Source of the DNA: Ferruginibacter sp. | GTDB taxonomy: Bacteria > Bacteroidota > Bacteroidia > Chitinophagales > Chitinophagaceae | Assembly: GCA_025963635.1 (NCBI GenBank) | Contig: JAOQAK010000072.1 | Coordinates: 186,001 to 250,000 of the forward strand | Direction: 5' to 3' | Length of the DNA stretch: 64,000 nt | Shown: piece by piece, positions 1 to 9,664 of the stretch | Position numbering within the stretch: the first letter of the stretch is position 1 | Layout of the letters: each line of letters begins with the position of its first letter | The notes under the pieces: model-generated | Database searches by the model: none | What the model was told of the DNA's origin: nothing | The model's input: only the letters and a program-made list of their open reading frames with translations | Translations under genes and position numbers: made by a program

Positions 1-2
1 CA

Positions 3-74
3 AAAATCAAAAATAAATCCATCGTTCCCAACGAGGAGTTTGAGAAGAAAATCATGAAAATTCACTCGATTTAA
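3..74 (+). CDS. 3' end of an unidentified gene (partial)
   Basis: The frame starting at base 3 is open from the window edge to TAA at 72-74 and ends in ...EEFEKKIMKIHSI, a normal-looking charged C-terminus. The other two forward frames also contain stops, so this is only the most protein-like reading. It gives 23 residues, too few to assign a family. If real, it is the tail of a gene lying mostly to the left. Confidence 0.4.
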   Translation, partial: KIKNKSIVPNEEFEKKIMKIHSI

Positions 75-426
75 CTTTTACCCGGGTATCACCTCCCAAC
101 ATTCTGCCCTCAAACGCTTATATTTTTCATTTACCGGCTAATTTTAAGGCCATTGATTATCAACCATATACAGTAAAATCCGGCAAATATTTTACTTTAT
201 TCTTTATACTTTTCTTATAAAAGTTGCCGTCATTTTTTTTTCATCATTTATTTGGATATTGAAAAGAAAGGGTTCGATTGCCCGATTACTATCTAAATAA
301 AACACTGCTATAATGATTGAAAAAACGCCCTCCCGACCTGGCTGAACCTACACCTTGTTTACCACAAACGCGCCATCTTATTTTTTTCATTAACCCAATT
401 TTGATCAACAATTTTAAAGTGAAACT
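75..426 (+). other. Intergenic leader of the first susC
   Basis: This is 352 bp of AT-rich sequence between the putative upstream gene end and the first susC. A short frame at 317-511 overlaps the susC start and is not protein-like. I saw no clear TAnnTTTG -7 box or stable terminator. The promoter of the first PUL probably lies here but cannot be pinned from sequence alone. Confidence 0.4.
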
Positions 427-3400
427 ATGTTTACCAAACGGTTGCTTCAGACAATTTTTTGTTTTGTTTGCCTGTATTGCTCACAATCTTCCTTTGCGCA
501 AAGCAGGGTAATTACAGGCACCATTACAGACGAAAAAAATACTCCGCTTGAAGGAGTTTCAGTACTTAACAAACAAACCGGCATTGGAACGCAATCCAAT
601 TCATCCGGGGTTTTTATTCTTAACGTGCCCGCCACAGCCAACTCGGTGGTGGTATCAATGGTAGGATTTCTTACCAGTGAAGTTGCGGTGCCCGCTGCCA
701 GTGCTAAAATCAGTATCCGGCTACGACGCGGCAACGAAACTATGGATTCGTTGGTGGTGGTAGGCTATGGCACGCAAAGGCGTAAAGACGTTACTGGCTC
801 CATTTCTTCGCTATCGGGGGCCGCCATTAAAAATCTTCCTGTTACGAATGTGGCCGATGCCTTACAGGGCCGGGTATCAGGAGTGGAAGTGATAAAAAAT
901 TCCGGGGAGCCGGGAGCACCATCACAAATAACCATCCGTGGATTATCGTCTCTCAACCAGCCTGCTCCCTTGTATGTTATTGACGGGGTACAATCATCCG
1001 GCGACAATCTTAATGTGCAGGATATTGCCACCATTGATGTGTTAAAAGATGCCAGTGCCGCATCAATTTATGGTTCATCGGCAGCAGGCGGTGTAATCAT
1101 CATCACCACCAAAAGGGGCCAGGGGGCAAAGCCGTCCATTAACTTTAATGCACGCTACGGCATTACCACGCCAAGGGTGCAGGACTTGTTGAACAAGGAT
1201 GATTTTGTGAAAATTAAAAAACTCACCCTTGATAATTATTATTCAAATAATACAAGGGTGGATACTTTGCCCAATACCAACTGGGTGGATGCAATTTTCA
1301 GGGACGGTACCGAAAAGAATTATAATCTTTCAGTTTCCGGCGCCACATCCAATGTGAACTATTTCCTATCGGGTAATTACAATGACCAGAAAGGTGTTTA
1401 TCTCGATAACAAATCTAATATCACCGGCGCCAGGATAAATACAGATATTAAACTAAGCAACCGTATTAAGATCGGCGAACAGGTAAATTTCTGGCAAAGA
1501 AGTACCGACCCGGTAGGAACACCTACTATTAACCCGCCGGTGCGTACCGTACCCACCATGGCGGTCTATAGTGCCACAGGTTTTGGTACCAATCCTCCCG
1601 GTTTTAACGGCGCTAACCTGGTTGCACAGATTACATCGGCAGACAGGAACAATAAACAACTCAACTTCCAGGGCAATGTGTATGGCGAGGTAAAACTGCC
1701 GCTATCACTCACTTTCAGAACAACTTTCGGGTATACGTATTATGGTGAGGAAGGAAATTATTTTCAGAATACCTTCCGTGCTTCGGTAGCCCAGGTTACC
1801 GCCAAGAGCCTTTCAAAAAGCATTGTATCCAACCGCAGCATTTTAAATGCTTATACATTGGCTTTTGACCGCACTATTAGCAAAAATCACAACATCAATG
1901 CATTGGTTGGTTATGAACAATACAAGAACCTTTACAACGCGTTATATACCGATGAAACAGATGTTGGCGGAAACAACTATGCCTATATCGCTACCTCGGG
2001 TTCGGTGATCAATATCCGCAATGGTGGCTACGATCCTTTTGGACTGGTAAAGTCTCTTTTTGGAAGGGTGAATTATGATTACCGCAAAAAGTATTTTGTT
2101 GCAGCCTCTTTAAGAAGGGATGCCAACTTTACGGTATTCGGTCCCGGTAACCAGCAGGGTTATTTTCCTGGTGGATCAGTTGGATGGAGAATCAGTGAAG
2201 AACCATTTTTCAAAAATTCATTCCCAATCGTTAATGCACTTAAGTTCAGGGGAAGTTATGGTGAACTCGGTAACAGCCGCATAGGAGCCTATCGTTTTCT
2301 TTCCACCTATGATGCCATCAATGCTCAAAATTTTACTCAAGGTGGCGCAGCCATTCTCAACTATACGCAAAATTCACTTGCCAATAGCGATGTGAAATGG
2401 GAAACCGTTAAAGAAACCAATATAGGTGTAGATGGAGAAGCTTTCAATGGGCATTTTTTCTTCAGTGTTGACTGGTATAATAAGAAAACCATCGACATGC
2501 TGTACGATCTGCCCATCCCATTAAGTGTAGGAATAAGCCGGCCCTTTACAACCAATATAGGTTCTATGCAGAGCAGGGGCGTGGATCTACTGGTAGGTTA
2601 TAAAAACAGCACTAAAGATTTCAACTATAGTGTAACACTCACCGGAACATTTAATAAAAATAAAGTACTCGACCTGGATGGCACCAATGCAAATCCGATT
2701 AAAGCCGGTGATAACAACTACGGCAATGCAACCTTTGGAGCCATGGTAAACCAACCCATTACCTATACCATCGCCGGTGCGCCTTTCGGGCAGTTCTATG
2801 GTTATAAGGTTGAAGGTATTTATGCCAGCCAGGCCGAGATTGACAAACATCCCCAGGATCCTGATGCAACAAAAAAAGCCAATATCGGCGACCTGATCTA
2901 TGCAGATGTAAACGGTGATGGAAAAATTACGGATGCAGACAGAACCGTTATCGGTAATCCTTATCCTAAGGTAGCGTACGGCGCATCCATCAATCTTAAC
3001 TGGAGGGGTTTCGACCTGGCAATGTTATGGAACGGTGTGGCCGGTGTGGATATATTTAATGGAGTAAGGCCTTATACAGAAAACTTATGGTCGGATGGAA
3101 ATACTACGGCCGCTGTATTTGGCGCTTCCAATTTAAATGGCAACGGGATTACATCACAACCCATCATCGGAGTGTTTGGAACAAACGGCACTACTTTCCG
3201 GCCCGATCCAAATGGCAATTACAGCAAGGTGAGCAGCTATTTTGTAGAAAATGGCAGCTATCTCAAATTGAAAAATCTCCAGCTTGGCTATAATTTTTCG
3301 GGCAGATCGCTGGAAAGGATTAAGATCACCAATGCACGTGTATTTGTGATGGCCAACAATGTATTTACCATTACAAAATACAAAGGATTAGATCCGGAAC

Positions 3401-3513
3401 TGGGAAGCCAGAATGTGTTGTTAAACGGTGGCAGCACTACCCGGGGCATCGATGCACCCTATAAATATCCCGCTGCGAGAATTTATTCTTTCGGTGTAGA
3501 CCTTAGTTTCTAA
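427..3513 (+). CDS. SusC/RagA-type TonB-dependent outer-membrane transporter
   Basis: This 1028-residue outer-membrane importer would move oligosaccharides into the periplasm using TonB energy, with the SusD lid encoded next. A signal peptide ends near residue 24 (SSFAQ). A carboxypeptidase-regulatory-like beta-sandwich follows (about 27-105, with GTITDEKNTPLEGVSV), then the SusC plug (about 108-235, with VVVGYGTQRRKDVTGS and VLKDASAASIYGSSAAGG). The remainder is the 22-strand barrel, ending in the aromatic tail FGVDLSF. There is no STN domain, so it should not signal to a FecR/sigma pair directly. The ATG at 427 is chosen because the signal peptide begins there. The stop lies 31 bp before susD. 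The family is secure; the substrate is inferred from the neighbouring GH71 and GH97 genes. Confidence 0.96.
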   Translation: MFTKRLLQTIFCFVCLYCSQSSFAQSRVITGTITDEKNTPLEGVSVLNKQTGIGTQSNSSGVFILNVPATANSVVVSMVGFLTSEVAVPAASAKISIRLRRGNETMDSLVVVGYGTQRRKDVTGSISSLSGAAIKNLPVTNVADALQGRVSGVEVIKNSGEPGAPSQITIRGLSSLNQPAPLYVIDGVQSSGDNLNVQDIATIDVLKDASAASIYGSSAAGGVIIITTKRGQGAKPSINFNARYGITTPRVQDLLNKDDFVKIKKLTLDNYYSNNTRVDTLPNTNWVDAIFRDGTEKNYNLSVSGATSNVNYFLSGNYNDQKGVYLDNKSNITGARINTDIKLSNRIKIGEQVNFWQRSTDPVGTPTINPPVRTVPTMAVYSATGFGTNPPGFNGANLVAQITSADRNNKQLNFQGNVYGEVKLPLSLTFRTTFGYTYYGEEGNYFQNTFRASVAQVTAKSLSKSIVSNRSILNAYTLAFDRTISKNHNINALVGYEQYKNLYNALYTDETDVGGNNYAYIATSGSVINIRNGGYDPFGLVKSLFGRVNYDYRKKYFVAASLRRDANFTVFGPGNQQGYFPGGSVGWRISEEPFFKNSFPIVNALKFRGSYGELGNSRIGAYRFLSTYDAINAQNFTQGGAAILNYTQNSLANSDVKWETVKETNIGVDGEAFNGHFFFSVDWYNKKTIDMLYDLPIPLSVGISRPFTTNIGSMQSRGVDLLVGYKNSTKDFNYSVTLTGTFNKNKVLDLDGTNANPIKAGDNNYGNATFGAMVNQPITYTIAGAPFGQFYGYKVEGIYASQAEIDKHPQDPDATKKANIGDLIYADVNGDGKITDADRTVIGNPYPKVAYGASINLNWRGFDLAMLWNGVAGVDIFNGVRPYTENLWSDGNTTAAVFGASNLNGNGITSQPIIGVFGTNGTTFRPDPNGNYSKVSSYFVENGSYLKLKNLQLGYNFSGRSLERIKITNARVFVMANNVFTITKYKGLDPELGSQNVLLNGGSTTRGIDAPYKYPAARIYSFGVDLSF

Positions 3514-3544
3514 AATCATTTCACTGACATAAAAAATTGATCCC

Positions 3545-5368
3545 ATGTTTAAAAAAATAATTTTATTATCGATCGTAGCCACCTCCTTTGCAGGATGTAC
3601 CAAAGATCCAAAATCTGTAGCCGATCTCAGCGCATACAGCAGTGGCGCCTATCCAACCACCTTGAATGAACTGGTATCCGTGCTGGGTGCTGGATATGCG
3701 AATTACCGTTCCGAACAATTGAGCGGTTTCCAGTTATTGTGCAAAACATTTTCTGCATCAGAGCATACTTCCAACCTAATCTATGGCGGACAGGATTACT
3801 GGAACGATATGGAGTACAACGATCTGAAGCCTTCTAACCAGTTGGTTAAAGATTGCTGGCGTGGATTTTATACAGGGGTAAAGGATGCCAATGCCGCCCT
3901 CGAAAGGGCTGACCTCTTTGCCGAAAATTACATGGCTGCTTCAGAATTGCAGCAGGTAAATTATATAAGAGGAGAAGCTTATTTTTTAAGAGCATATTAT
4001 TATATGCAGCTCGAATGTTTTTTTGGTGAAAGCTATATTGGTGCAGGTGGCGCCGGGGGCGAAAAAAAAGGTGTGCCCCTGTTTACCTCTGTGCCCAAAT
4101 CACTGGCAGAAACTCAAAAATCAAGAAGCACCGTTAAGGAAGTGTGGGACCAAATCATAACCGATCTGAAAAAATCTGCTGAGTTATTACAAGGGGTACA
4201 ATGGCCGTCGCAATACAAGGGCAGGGCTACCAACTGGACCGCCAAAGCGTTGCTCGGCAAGGCCTATGTATTTACGCAAGACTGGGCCAATGCAAAAGCG
4301 GTATTAAAGGATGTGATCGACAACAGTGGTAAAACGCTGATGCCCTTCAGCAAATATAAAATGGCCTTCAATTCCAATGTAGGCAGCAACCTCAATAATT
4401 ATGTGAACAGCGAGTTCAATGAAGAATCTTTATTCGAAATAAATGTAGACAGGGTAGCTGCGGATTATGGAATTTTCGGCGGATCGCCCAATAAAAATCT
4501 TACCACCAGCCAGGGCCTTATCTGGGCTCCCTCTGGTTTAAACGACCAGGGTACGGGCGGCTTTGGAATGGGTTATGCCAATGAATGTGTACATGATAAA
4601 AACCTGGTGCGCTTTGGCTTTAATATCCCTGTGTATACATTGGTAGACAATCCAAACTTTGTACCCGCCTGGGGCGAAAATCTCGGCAATATCAAAAAGA
4701 TACCTGATCCGGTGTACAGCCAGAAATCGAGAGATTTCAAAGCCAATAAAACGGTAGATCCACGCCTGTATATCTGCGCATTGCAGCCCTGGTTTGACAC
4801 GGTTTATTTCTGGGGCAACAGGCGGCCTGTTGCTAAATCTGTGAATCTTCCCGCGATCGCTACTTATCATGGATGGAGCTATAAAAAATATGAAACACTC
4901 GATTCGCATTTGGATGATATCAAACAGGCTGATGGCGCCAATTACTATTTGTTGCGTATGGCCGATGTATATTTATTGTATGCAGAAGCCTGCATGAATT
5001 CCGGGGCAAATCCTGAGGCATTGGAATACATCAATAAAGTTCATCGCAGGGCTTATGATCAGCCAATCAACGGAGCATCGGCTTTTGATTATGCAAGCCT
5101 TACTGCGCCTACAAAAGCAACGGATGCCAACCTCGGTAACAATCCATTGCGGTATGAAAGATACACCGAGTTATTTGCAGAAGGGCATTGGTGGTTTGAC
5201 GTATGCAGGTGGCGGATAGGAAGCGGTGAAGCCACTTTTTACGGCAACCTCTTACCCAATAATGTTCCCAGCCGCTGGAACGATACCAGGTCTTATTCCT
5301 TCCCGATACCAAGCGACGAAATCAATTCAAATGCACAGATTGCAGGGCAGCAGAACCCGGGATATTAG
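3545..5368 (+). CDS. SusD/RagB-type glycan-binding lipoprotein
   Basis: This 607-residue surface lipoprotein caps the SusC barrel and captures glycan. The N-terminus MFKKIILLSIVATSFAGC is a lipoprotein signal with lipidated Cys18. The TPR-like helical body includes NYIRGEAYFLRAYYYMQLE (about residues 139-157), and the SusD C-terminal signature is present as YERYTELFAEGHWWFDVCRW. Length is typical for RagB-type SusD proteins (500-650). It follows susC by 31 bp, so co-transcription is expected. The next gene is 462 bp downstream across a repeat-filled gap, so the enzymes of this locus may be on the same or a second transcript. Confidence 0.96.
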   Translation: MFKKIILLSIVATSFAGCTKDPKSVADLSAYSSGAYPTTLNELVSVLGAGYANYRSEQLSGFQLLCKTFSASEHTSNLIYGGQDYWNDMEYNDLKPSNQLVKDCWRGFYTGVKDANAALERADLFAENYMAASELQQVNYIRGEAYFLRAYYYMQLECFFGESYIGAGGAGGEKKGVPLFTSVPKSLAETQKSRSTVKEVWDQIITDLKKSAELLQGVQWPSQYKGRATNWTAKALLGKAYVFTQDWANAKAVLKDVIDNSGKTLMPFSKYKMAFNSNVGSNLNNYVNSEFNEESLFEINVDRVAADYGIFGGSPNKNLTTSQGLIWAPSGLNDQGTGGFGMGYANECVHDKNLVRFGFNIPVYTLVDNPNFVPAWGENLGNIKKIPDPVYSQKSRDFKANKTVDPRLYICALQPWFDTVYFWGNRRPVAKSVNLPAIATYHGWSYKKYETLDSHLDDIKQADGANYYLLRMADVYLLYAEACMNSGANPEALEYINKVHRRAYDQPINGASAFDYASLTAPTKATDANLGNNPLRYERYTELFAEGHWWFDVCRWRIGSGEATFYGNLLPNNVPSRWNDTRSYSFPIPSDEINSNAQIAGQQNPGY

Positions 5369-5373
5369 GCGTG

Positions 5374-5403
5374 AATGGGCAATGGTCAATCGTCAATGAG
5401 CAA
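5374..5403. repeat. Short tandem-like intergenic repeat (CAATGGTCAATCGTCAATG type)
   Basis: Immediately after the susD stop, a run of near-identical 7-8 nt units (GGGCAAT, GGTCAAT, CGTCAAT, GAGCAA) occurs. Similar low-complexity strings are common between genes in Bacteroidota genomes. It has no coding potential. The small frame spanning it has no protein-like composition. Confidence 0.5.
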
Positions 5404-5435
5404 CCAATGTCGTTGACCTGGTGCTTTATTTATTC

Positions 5436-5518
5436 CACGCAAAGACGCAAAGGAATAAAAAGACGCAAAGAAAATACAAAATCAACTTTGCGCCTTTGCC
5501 CCTTTTTTTCTTTGCGTG
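5436..5518. repeat. Imperfect inverted repeat built from ACGCAAAG units
   Basis: The left side carries CACGCAAAGACGCAAAGG and a further GACGCAAAG. The right side carries the complementary TTTGCGCCTTTG and CTTTGCGTG, with a T-run between the last two. The two sides can fold into a long imperfect hairpin just downstream of susD. It could act as a terminator or attenuator, or simply be a dispersed repeat of the common AAAGACGCAAAG kind. Confidence 0.5.
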
Positions 5519-5618
5519 AAATTTTCTTAAACGATGTGTATATAGACACAAAGCGCTACTGCCGCTAAATCAAACAGAATTGATTAACCATTCATAATAC
5601 CGCAGCAACTTTTAATTG

Positions 5619-5673
5619 CCCCGTTCTTTGGAACGGGGGATTAAGAGTGATAATAAGAGCACGGCTATAGCCG
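5619..5673. repeat. Dispersed palindromic repeat, copy A
   Basis: There are two hairpins: CCCCGTTC-TTTG-GAACGGGG (5619-5638, perfect 8 bp arms), then CGGCTATAGCCG (5662-5673). Related elements occur at 13788-13801 and 31191-31268, always outside genes. This arrangement suggests a REP-like repeat family of this genome. Confidence 0.6.
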
Positions 5674-5830
5674 AAATAGGTACTTAGCAAAAGCCAACCA
5701 GTCTAATAAAATCACCGTCACCGCCGTAAAGAAGCGGTTCATTTAAAAAGGCCGCTAACGAAACAAATTGATTGCCCCATTCATCAAAATGACTGGCAAC
5801 AAACGAATAAGCAACTATCAACCATAAACC

Positions 5831-7501
5831 TTGACCATTCTGCATCCACGATTGACGATAATTCTCTTATGCTGTTTCGCCAGCCTGGGGCTGAATGTTT
5901 GTGCACAGGATAACTTAAAAAATCTTTCTGAACTCAGCTTGCCGCTTACGGCTAAAAAAATTGTGATGGCCCATTGCATGACCAATATTATCCGGTTTAA
6001 AGGCCATCCTTTTGAAGATGGTTGCAACCCGCAATATTACTCACCCTTTAATAACCCAACAGCATCCATTGGCGGGCTAACACAGGTAAATGTGCTGAAC
6101 GAAGAATTATTAAAAGATGCCACGCTCGATGAAGCCGTTGCCTTTGAAATGCTTGCCGCCAAACGCTCGGGCATCGATGGATTTCAATTTTACTATACGC
6201 TCAATGACCATGGTAGTGATGAGATCATCAAAGCTTATTTCCGTGTCGCCGATAAAAAGAAAATTGATTTTAAATTCGCCCTTTGCATTTCTCATCCTGC
6301 TGGCTCAAACGAGGAACAAAAAATTTATACCTTCTCACGCCGCATCAATGCCATCATGGATGCAGCTGGCCGCGGCAATAAGCACTGGCTGCGTACCCCT
6401 GACGGCAGGATGGTAGTATATCTCTGGTATGGCGAACAACTGGCAGATGTGCCCGACAACAGTTCTTTGACAAAGTTTTATTATGCAGCCAGGGCGTTCA
6501 ACAGGTTGGGAGAAGCGGTGCATGAAAAATTTGCCTGCATTTATTCCATCAATGAGGAGATCAGCCAGGACGCATTGAATAGCTGCCTCGATTATTTTCC
6601 TGCAGTATGGTTATGGACCCTGCCTTATAAAAAAAACTACATCGGCAACTTTGTAGCCGCTGCCTGCAAAAGCCGCAAACGTATATTCACCGGTTCGGCA
6701 TTTCCTGATTTTTACACCTCAAAAATATTAAAGCCGGGCACATGGGAAATTTTAAATGCATCCGACGCGGTAGAGGCCGGTCTGCAAAAAACGGAACGTA
6801 AGGCGATCGTTACAGGACTGTCTTATAATTTCAGGAAGATGATGGAGTTTAGTATTGAGCAGGATGTACCCATTATCAATATCATTACCTGGAACGATTA
6901 CCCCGAGGGCCATCATCTTGCGCCCGAAAGCAACCACAATGATGGGTTTAGTTTGTTGTTGAAGTATTATAAAAAAAATTGGTTGAATAGTCCGGCCCCC
7001 CTGCCCCCCAAAGCGGGGGCTGAGCTTATTCAACCTGGAAGAGTATTATCAAACAAGGAAGAACTGATGTTAAATGACACGACTACCGGGAAGGAACTGG
7101 CCATTGCTTTTTATAAAAAATATCCTGTGGAGGTAAAGCCTGTTCCATATAATATCCCTGTTATCTATGTTGAAAAAGGGGCTACCAAACCTTCTGGTGA
7201 GGATGGTATTGAAGTGGTTACTATTCTTTCCGCACAAGCTGTTTTAATCTTGAATGGTGATTCAGCAATGGTGGGAGCCGGAATGAATGTTACACGATTT
7301 AAGCAGCAGAGCGGCCCAGTCCATGTAATAGTCAGGCGGCTTCAAAATAATTTCATCGACTTTACGGCACCGGAAGAAATAACGAATACTCCCATTCGTT
7401 CTGACAGGCTTACTTATACTTACAGCAATGAAACAGCCGAATTTTATAAAGCGCTTTTTGGAGATACTATACTTGAAAAAATTCCTCTAAATACTAACTG
7501 A
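5831..7501 (+). CDS. GH71-type glycoside hydrolase (possible alpha-1,3-glucanase)
   Basis: This is a 556-residue secreted enzyme. The reading frame has a stop at 5825-5827, and the first possible start is TTG at 5831 (a second TTG is at 5849). The leader TIILLCCFASLGLNVCAQ is a signal peptide, so a non-ATG start is likely. The body is a (beta/alpha)8 GH71/99-type fold: IVMAHCMTN and a mid-region KRSGIDGFQFYYT. The motif ITWNDYPEGHHLAPES contains D356 and E359, which match the D-x-x-E catalytic pair expected of GH71. Residues about 386-396 (NSPAPLPPKAGAE) come from an embedded G/C-rich repeat. The gene ends 7 bp before the GH97 gene. GH71 enzymes cut alpha-1,3-glucan; the substrate here is inferred, the clan is solid. 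Confidence 0.75.
   Translation: MTILHPRLTIILLCCFASLGLNVCAQDNLKNLSELSLPLTAKKIVMAHCMTNIIRFKGHPFEDGCNPQYYSPFNNPTASIGGLTQVNVLNEELLKDATLDEAVAFEMLAAKRSGIDGFQFYYTLNDHGSDEIIKAYFRVADKKKIDFKFALCISHPAGSNEEQKIYTFSRRINAIMDAAGRGNKHWLRTPDGRMVVYLWYGEQLADVPDNSSLTKFYYAARAFNRLGEAVHEKFACIYSINEEISQDALNSCLDYFPAVWLWTLPYKKNYIGNFVAAACKSRKRIFTGSAFPDFYTSKILKPGTWEILNASDAVEAGLQKTERKAIVTGLSYNFRKMMEFSIEQDVPIINIITWNDYPEGHHLAPESNHNDGFSLLLKYYKKNWLNSPAPLPPKAGAELIQPGRVLSNKEELMLNDTTTGKELAIAFYKKYPVEVKPVPYNIPVIYVEKGATKPSGEDGIEVVTILSAQAVLILNGDSAMVGAGMNVTRFKQQSGPVHVIVRRLQNNFIDFTAPEEITNTPIRSDRLTYTYSNETAEFYKALFGDTILEKIPLNTN
6990..7020. repeat. G/C-rich dispersed-type repeat inside the GH71 reading frame
   Basis: CCGGCCCCCCTGCCCCCCAA is followed by AGCGGGGGC, giving a C-run/G-run hairpin. 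Similar C-rich/G-rich strings are frequent intergenic repeats in Bacteroidota. Here it sits in frame and encodes a Pro/Ala-rich linker C-terminal to the catalytic motif. It is likely an insertion tolerated in an interdomain loop. Confidence 0.5.
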
Positions 7502-7508
7502 ACCTACA

Positions 7509-9629
7509 ATGAAAATGATAAAAAAGCTATTCGCCGGATTTTTCATAACCATCTTTTTTTTGCAGTGCAACGCACAGGAAAAAAAAATTTTGACGGCTGA
7601 AATGAACAACGTAAAACTGTCTTTTCATACCGATCCGGAGGGAAGGCCTATCTACAGCGTTACTTATAAAAACAAAACCATTATAGCACCTTCTGCGATG
7701 GGGTTTGTTTTAAAAGATGCGCCTGGTTTTTACAAATCCTTTACAGTAGTTTCAACAGAAAAGAAAACCTTCGATGAAACCTGGCAGCCTGTATGGGGAG
7801 AAGTGAAAAATATCAGGAACCATTACGAGCAATTGACAGTTCACCTTCAACAACTAAATACTCCCGCAAGGTTACTCAATATCATCTTCAGGGTTTTTGA
7901 AGACGGGGCCGCTTTCCGGTATGAATTTCCCAAACAGGATTCACTGAAATATTTTGTTGTGTCAAGTGAAAAAACTCAATTCAACCTCGCCGGCGACCAT
8001 ACCGCATTCTGGATCCCCGGCGACTTTGACAGCAATGAATATGAATACAGTACCAGCCCGATCAGCAAAATTGACAATAAAGAAATAGTAGAGAAAAGTA
8101 CTGCCATTGCTGTACGCACTGCGCCGGACCGCTATTGTGTTCAAACCCCGCTGATGATGAAGTCTGCCGACGGAATTTATATCAATATCCATGAAGCAGC
8201 CCAGTCAAACTTCCCTGCCATGCAACTGCATGCGGATAATAAAACTTTTCAACTGACAAGCTGCCTTGTTCCTGCACCCGGTGGCGATAAAGCCTATGTA
8301 CACGCGCCTTTCAACAGTCCGTGGAGAACCATTATTGTAAGTGATAAGGCTGCTGAAATACTGTCGTCTAAGATGATCCTCAACCTGAATGAACCTTCCA
8401 AAATTAAAAATACCGCCTGGATAAAGCCCATGAAATTTGTAGGCGTATGGTGGGAAATGCAAACCGGTGTGGGTGGGTGGAACTATTCCAATTATGCCGA
8501 TAGTACAGACAGGGCAGGAAATTTAATTCGCAATGCAACCCATTCCGCCAATACTGCCAATGTAAAAAGATACATCGACTTTGCCGCTGCCAACGGAATG
8601 GATGGCGTGCTGGTGGAAGGATGGAATACCGGCTGGGAAGATTGGTTCGGCAACTGGAAAGAAAATGTATTTGATTTTGTAACGCCTTATCCGGACTTTA
8701 ACGTAAGCGTATTGGAGGCCTATGCTGCATCAAAAGGAGTGCAGATGATTATGCACAATGAAACCTCAGGCTCAGCCACTAACTATGAACGGCAGATGGA
8801 TACTGCCTTCCGCTTCATGAACAACAATGGCTACCACGCGGTAAAAACGGGCTATGTCGGGAAGATCATTCCCCGCGGCGAATACCACGATGGCCAGTGG
8901 ATGATGAACCATTACGAACGGGTGGCAGCGAAAGCGGCGTCCTATAATATTATGGTAGACATGCATGAGCCGTCCCGCCCAACGGGCCTGCAAAGAACAT
9001 GGCCCAACTGGATGGCCAATGAGGCGGGCAGGGGCAACGAATACAATGCTTTCAGTACAGGCAATGCACCCGAGCATGAAACCATTTTACCTTTTACCCG
9101 GTTAATGGGCGGTCCAATGGATTACACTCCGGGGATATTCAAATTAAAAAATTACGGAGCCGATCCTGCAAAGCAGGTGCATACCACCCTGGCAAAACAA
9201 CTGGCGTTATACGTAACGATTTACAGCCCCCTGCAAATGGTATCCGACCTGCCGCAAAATTATGCGGCCCACCCGGATGCCTTCCAATTTATAAAAGATG
9301 TGCCGGTAGATTGGGATGATACCAGGGTGATTGAAGCTGAACCGGGAGACTATATAACAATCGCAAGAAAGAAGAAGAACAGCCTGTCATGGTTTATCGG
9401 CAGTATTACGGATGAGAAAGGCCGCACTGCAACCATACCGCTCGATTTTTTAGATAAAAATACCCGGTATGTTGCCACCATTTATAAGGATGGCCCAAAT
9501 GCAGGCTGGAAAAACAATCCTGAAAGCTATTCTATTGAAAAACTGGAGATATCCAGTAAAACAGTACTTACCATAAAGTTAGCCGAAGGCGGTGGAGCGG
9601 CTGTGAGTATTGAACCTGTTGTTCTATAA
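7509..9629 (+). CDS. GH97 glycoside hydrolase, SusB-like alpha-glucosidase
   Basis: This 706-residue periplasmic enzyme would release glucose from the non-reducing end of alpha-glucosides imported by the SusCD pair. It has a signal peptide (MKMIKKLFAGFFITIFFLQCNAQ), an N-terminal beta-sandwich (about 25-280), a TIM barrel (about 290-590) and a C-terminal beta domain. E487 (MHEPSRPTG), E505 and E511 (NEAGRGNEYN) keep the 508/526/532 spacing of Bacteroides SusB, the inverting alpha-glucosidase. The loop HAVKTGYVGKIIPRGE is also SusB-like and lacks the aspartate nucleophile of the retaining alpha-galactosidase branch. The start is 7 bp after the GH71 stop, so the two are translationally close. 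The family is certain and glucosidase specificity is likely. Confidence 0.92.
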   Translation: MKMIKKLFAGFFITIFFLQCNAQEKKILTAEMNNVKLSFHTDPEGRPIYSVTYKNKTIIAPSAMGFVLKDAPGFYKSFTVVSTEKKTFDETWQPVWGEVKNIRNHYEQLTVHLQQLNTPARLLNIIFRVFEDGAAFRYEFPKQDSLKYFVVSSEKTQFNLAGDHTAFWIPGDFDSNEYEYSTSPISKIDNKEIVEKSTAIAVRTAPDRYCVQTPLMMKSADGIYINIHEAAQSNFPAMQLHADNKTFQLTSCLVPAPGGDKAYVHAPFNSPWRTIIVSDKAAEILSSKMILNLNEPSKIKNTAWIKPMKFVGVWWEMQTGVGGWNYSNYADSTDRAGNLIRNATHSANTANVKRYIDFAAANGMDGVLVEGWNTGWEDWFGNWKENVFDFVTPYPDFNVSVLEAYAASKGVQMIMHNETSGSATNYERQMDTAFRFMNNNGYHAVKTGYVGKIIPRGEYHDGQWMMNHYERVAAKAASYNIMVDMHEPSRPTGLQRTWPNWMANEAGRGNEYNAFSTGNAPEHETILPFTRLMGGPMDYTPGIFKLKNYGADPAKQVHTTLAKQLALYVTIYSPLQMVSDLPQNYAAHPDAFQFIKDVPVDWDDTRVIEAEPGDYITIARKKKNSLSWFIGSITDEKGRTATIPLDFLDKNTRYVATIYKDGPNAGWKNNPESYSIEKLEISSKTVLTIKLAEGGGAAVSIEPVVL

Positions 9630-9664
9630 AGTTTCAGTCCGACGTTTTGCCGGAGCGAAACTTT
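9628..9664 (+). terminator. Hairpin at the end of the first PUL
   Basis: AAAGTTTC (9628-9635) pairs perfectly with GAAACTTT (9657-9664), with additional inner TCCG/CGGA pairing. It begins on the GH97 stop codon. There is no T-run after it, so it may stabilise the 3' end rather than act as a classical intrinsic terminator. Confidence 0.5.

Noticed and set aside
4538..4909. 123-codon minus-strand open frame
   Set aside because: It is antisense to SusD, with no start context or motif.
5371..5568. 65-codon frame after the first SusD
   Set aside because: It is made of intergenic repeat sequence (ACGCAAAG and GTCAAT units), not protein.
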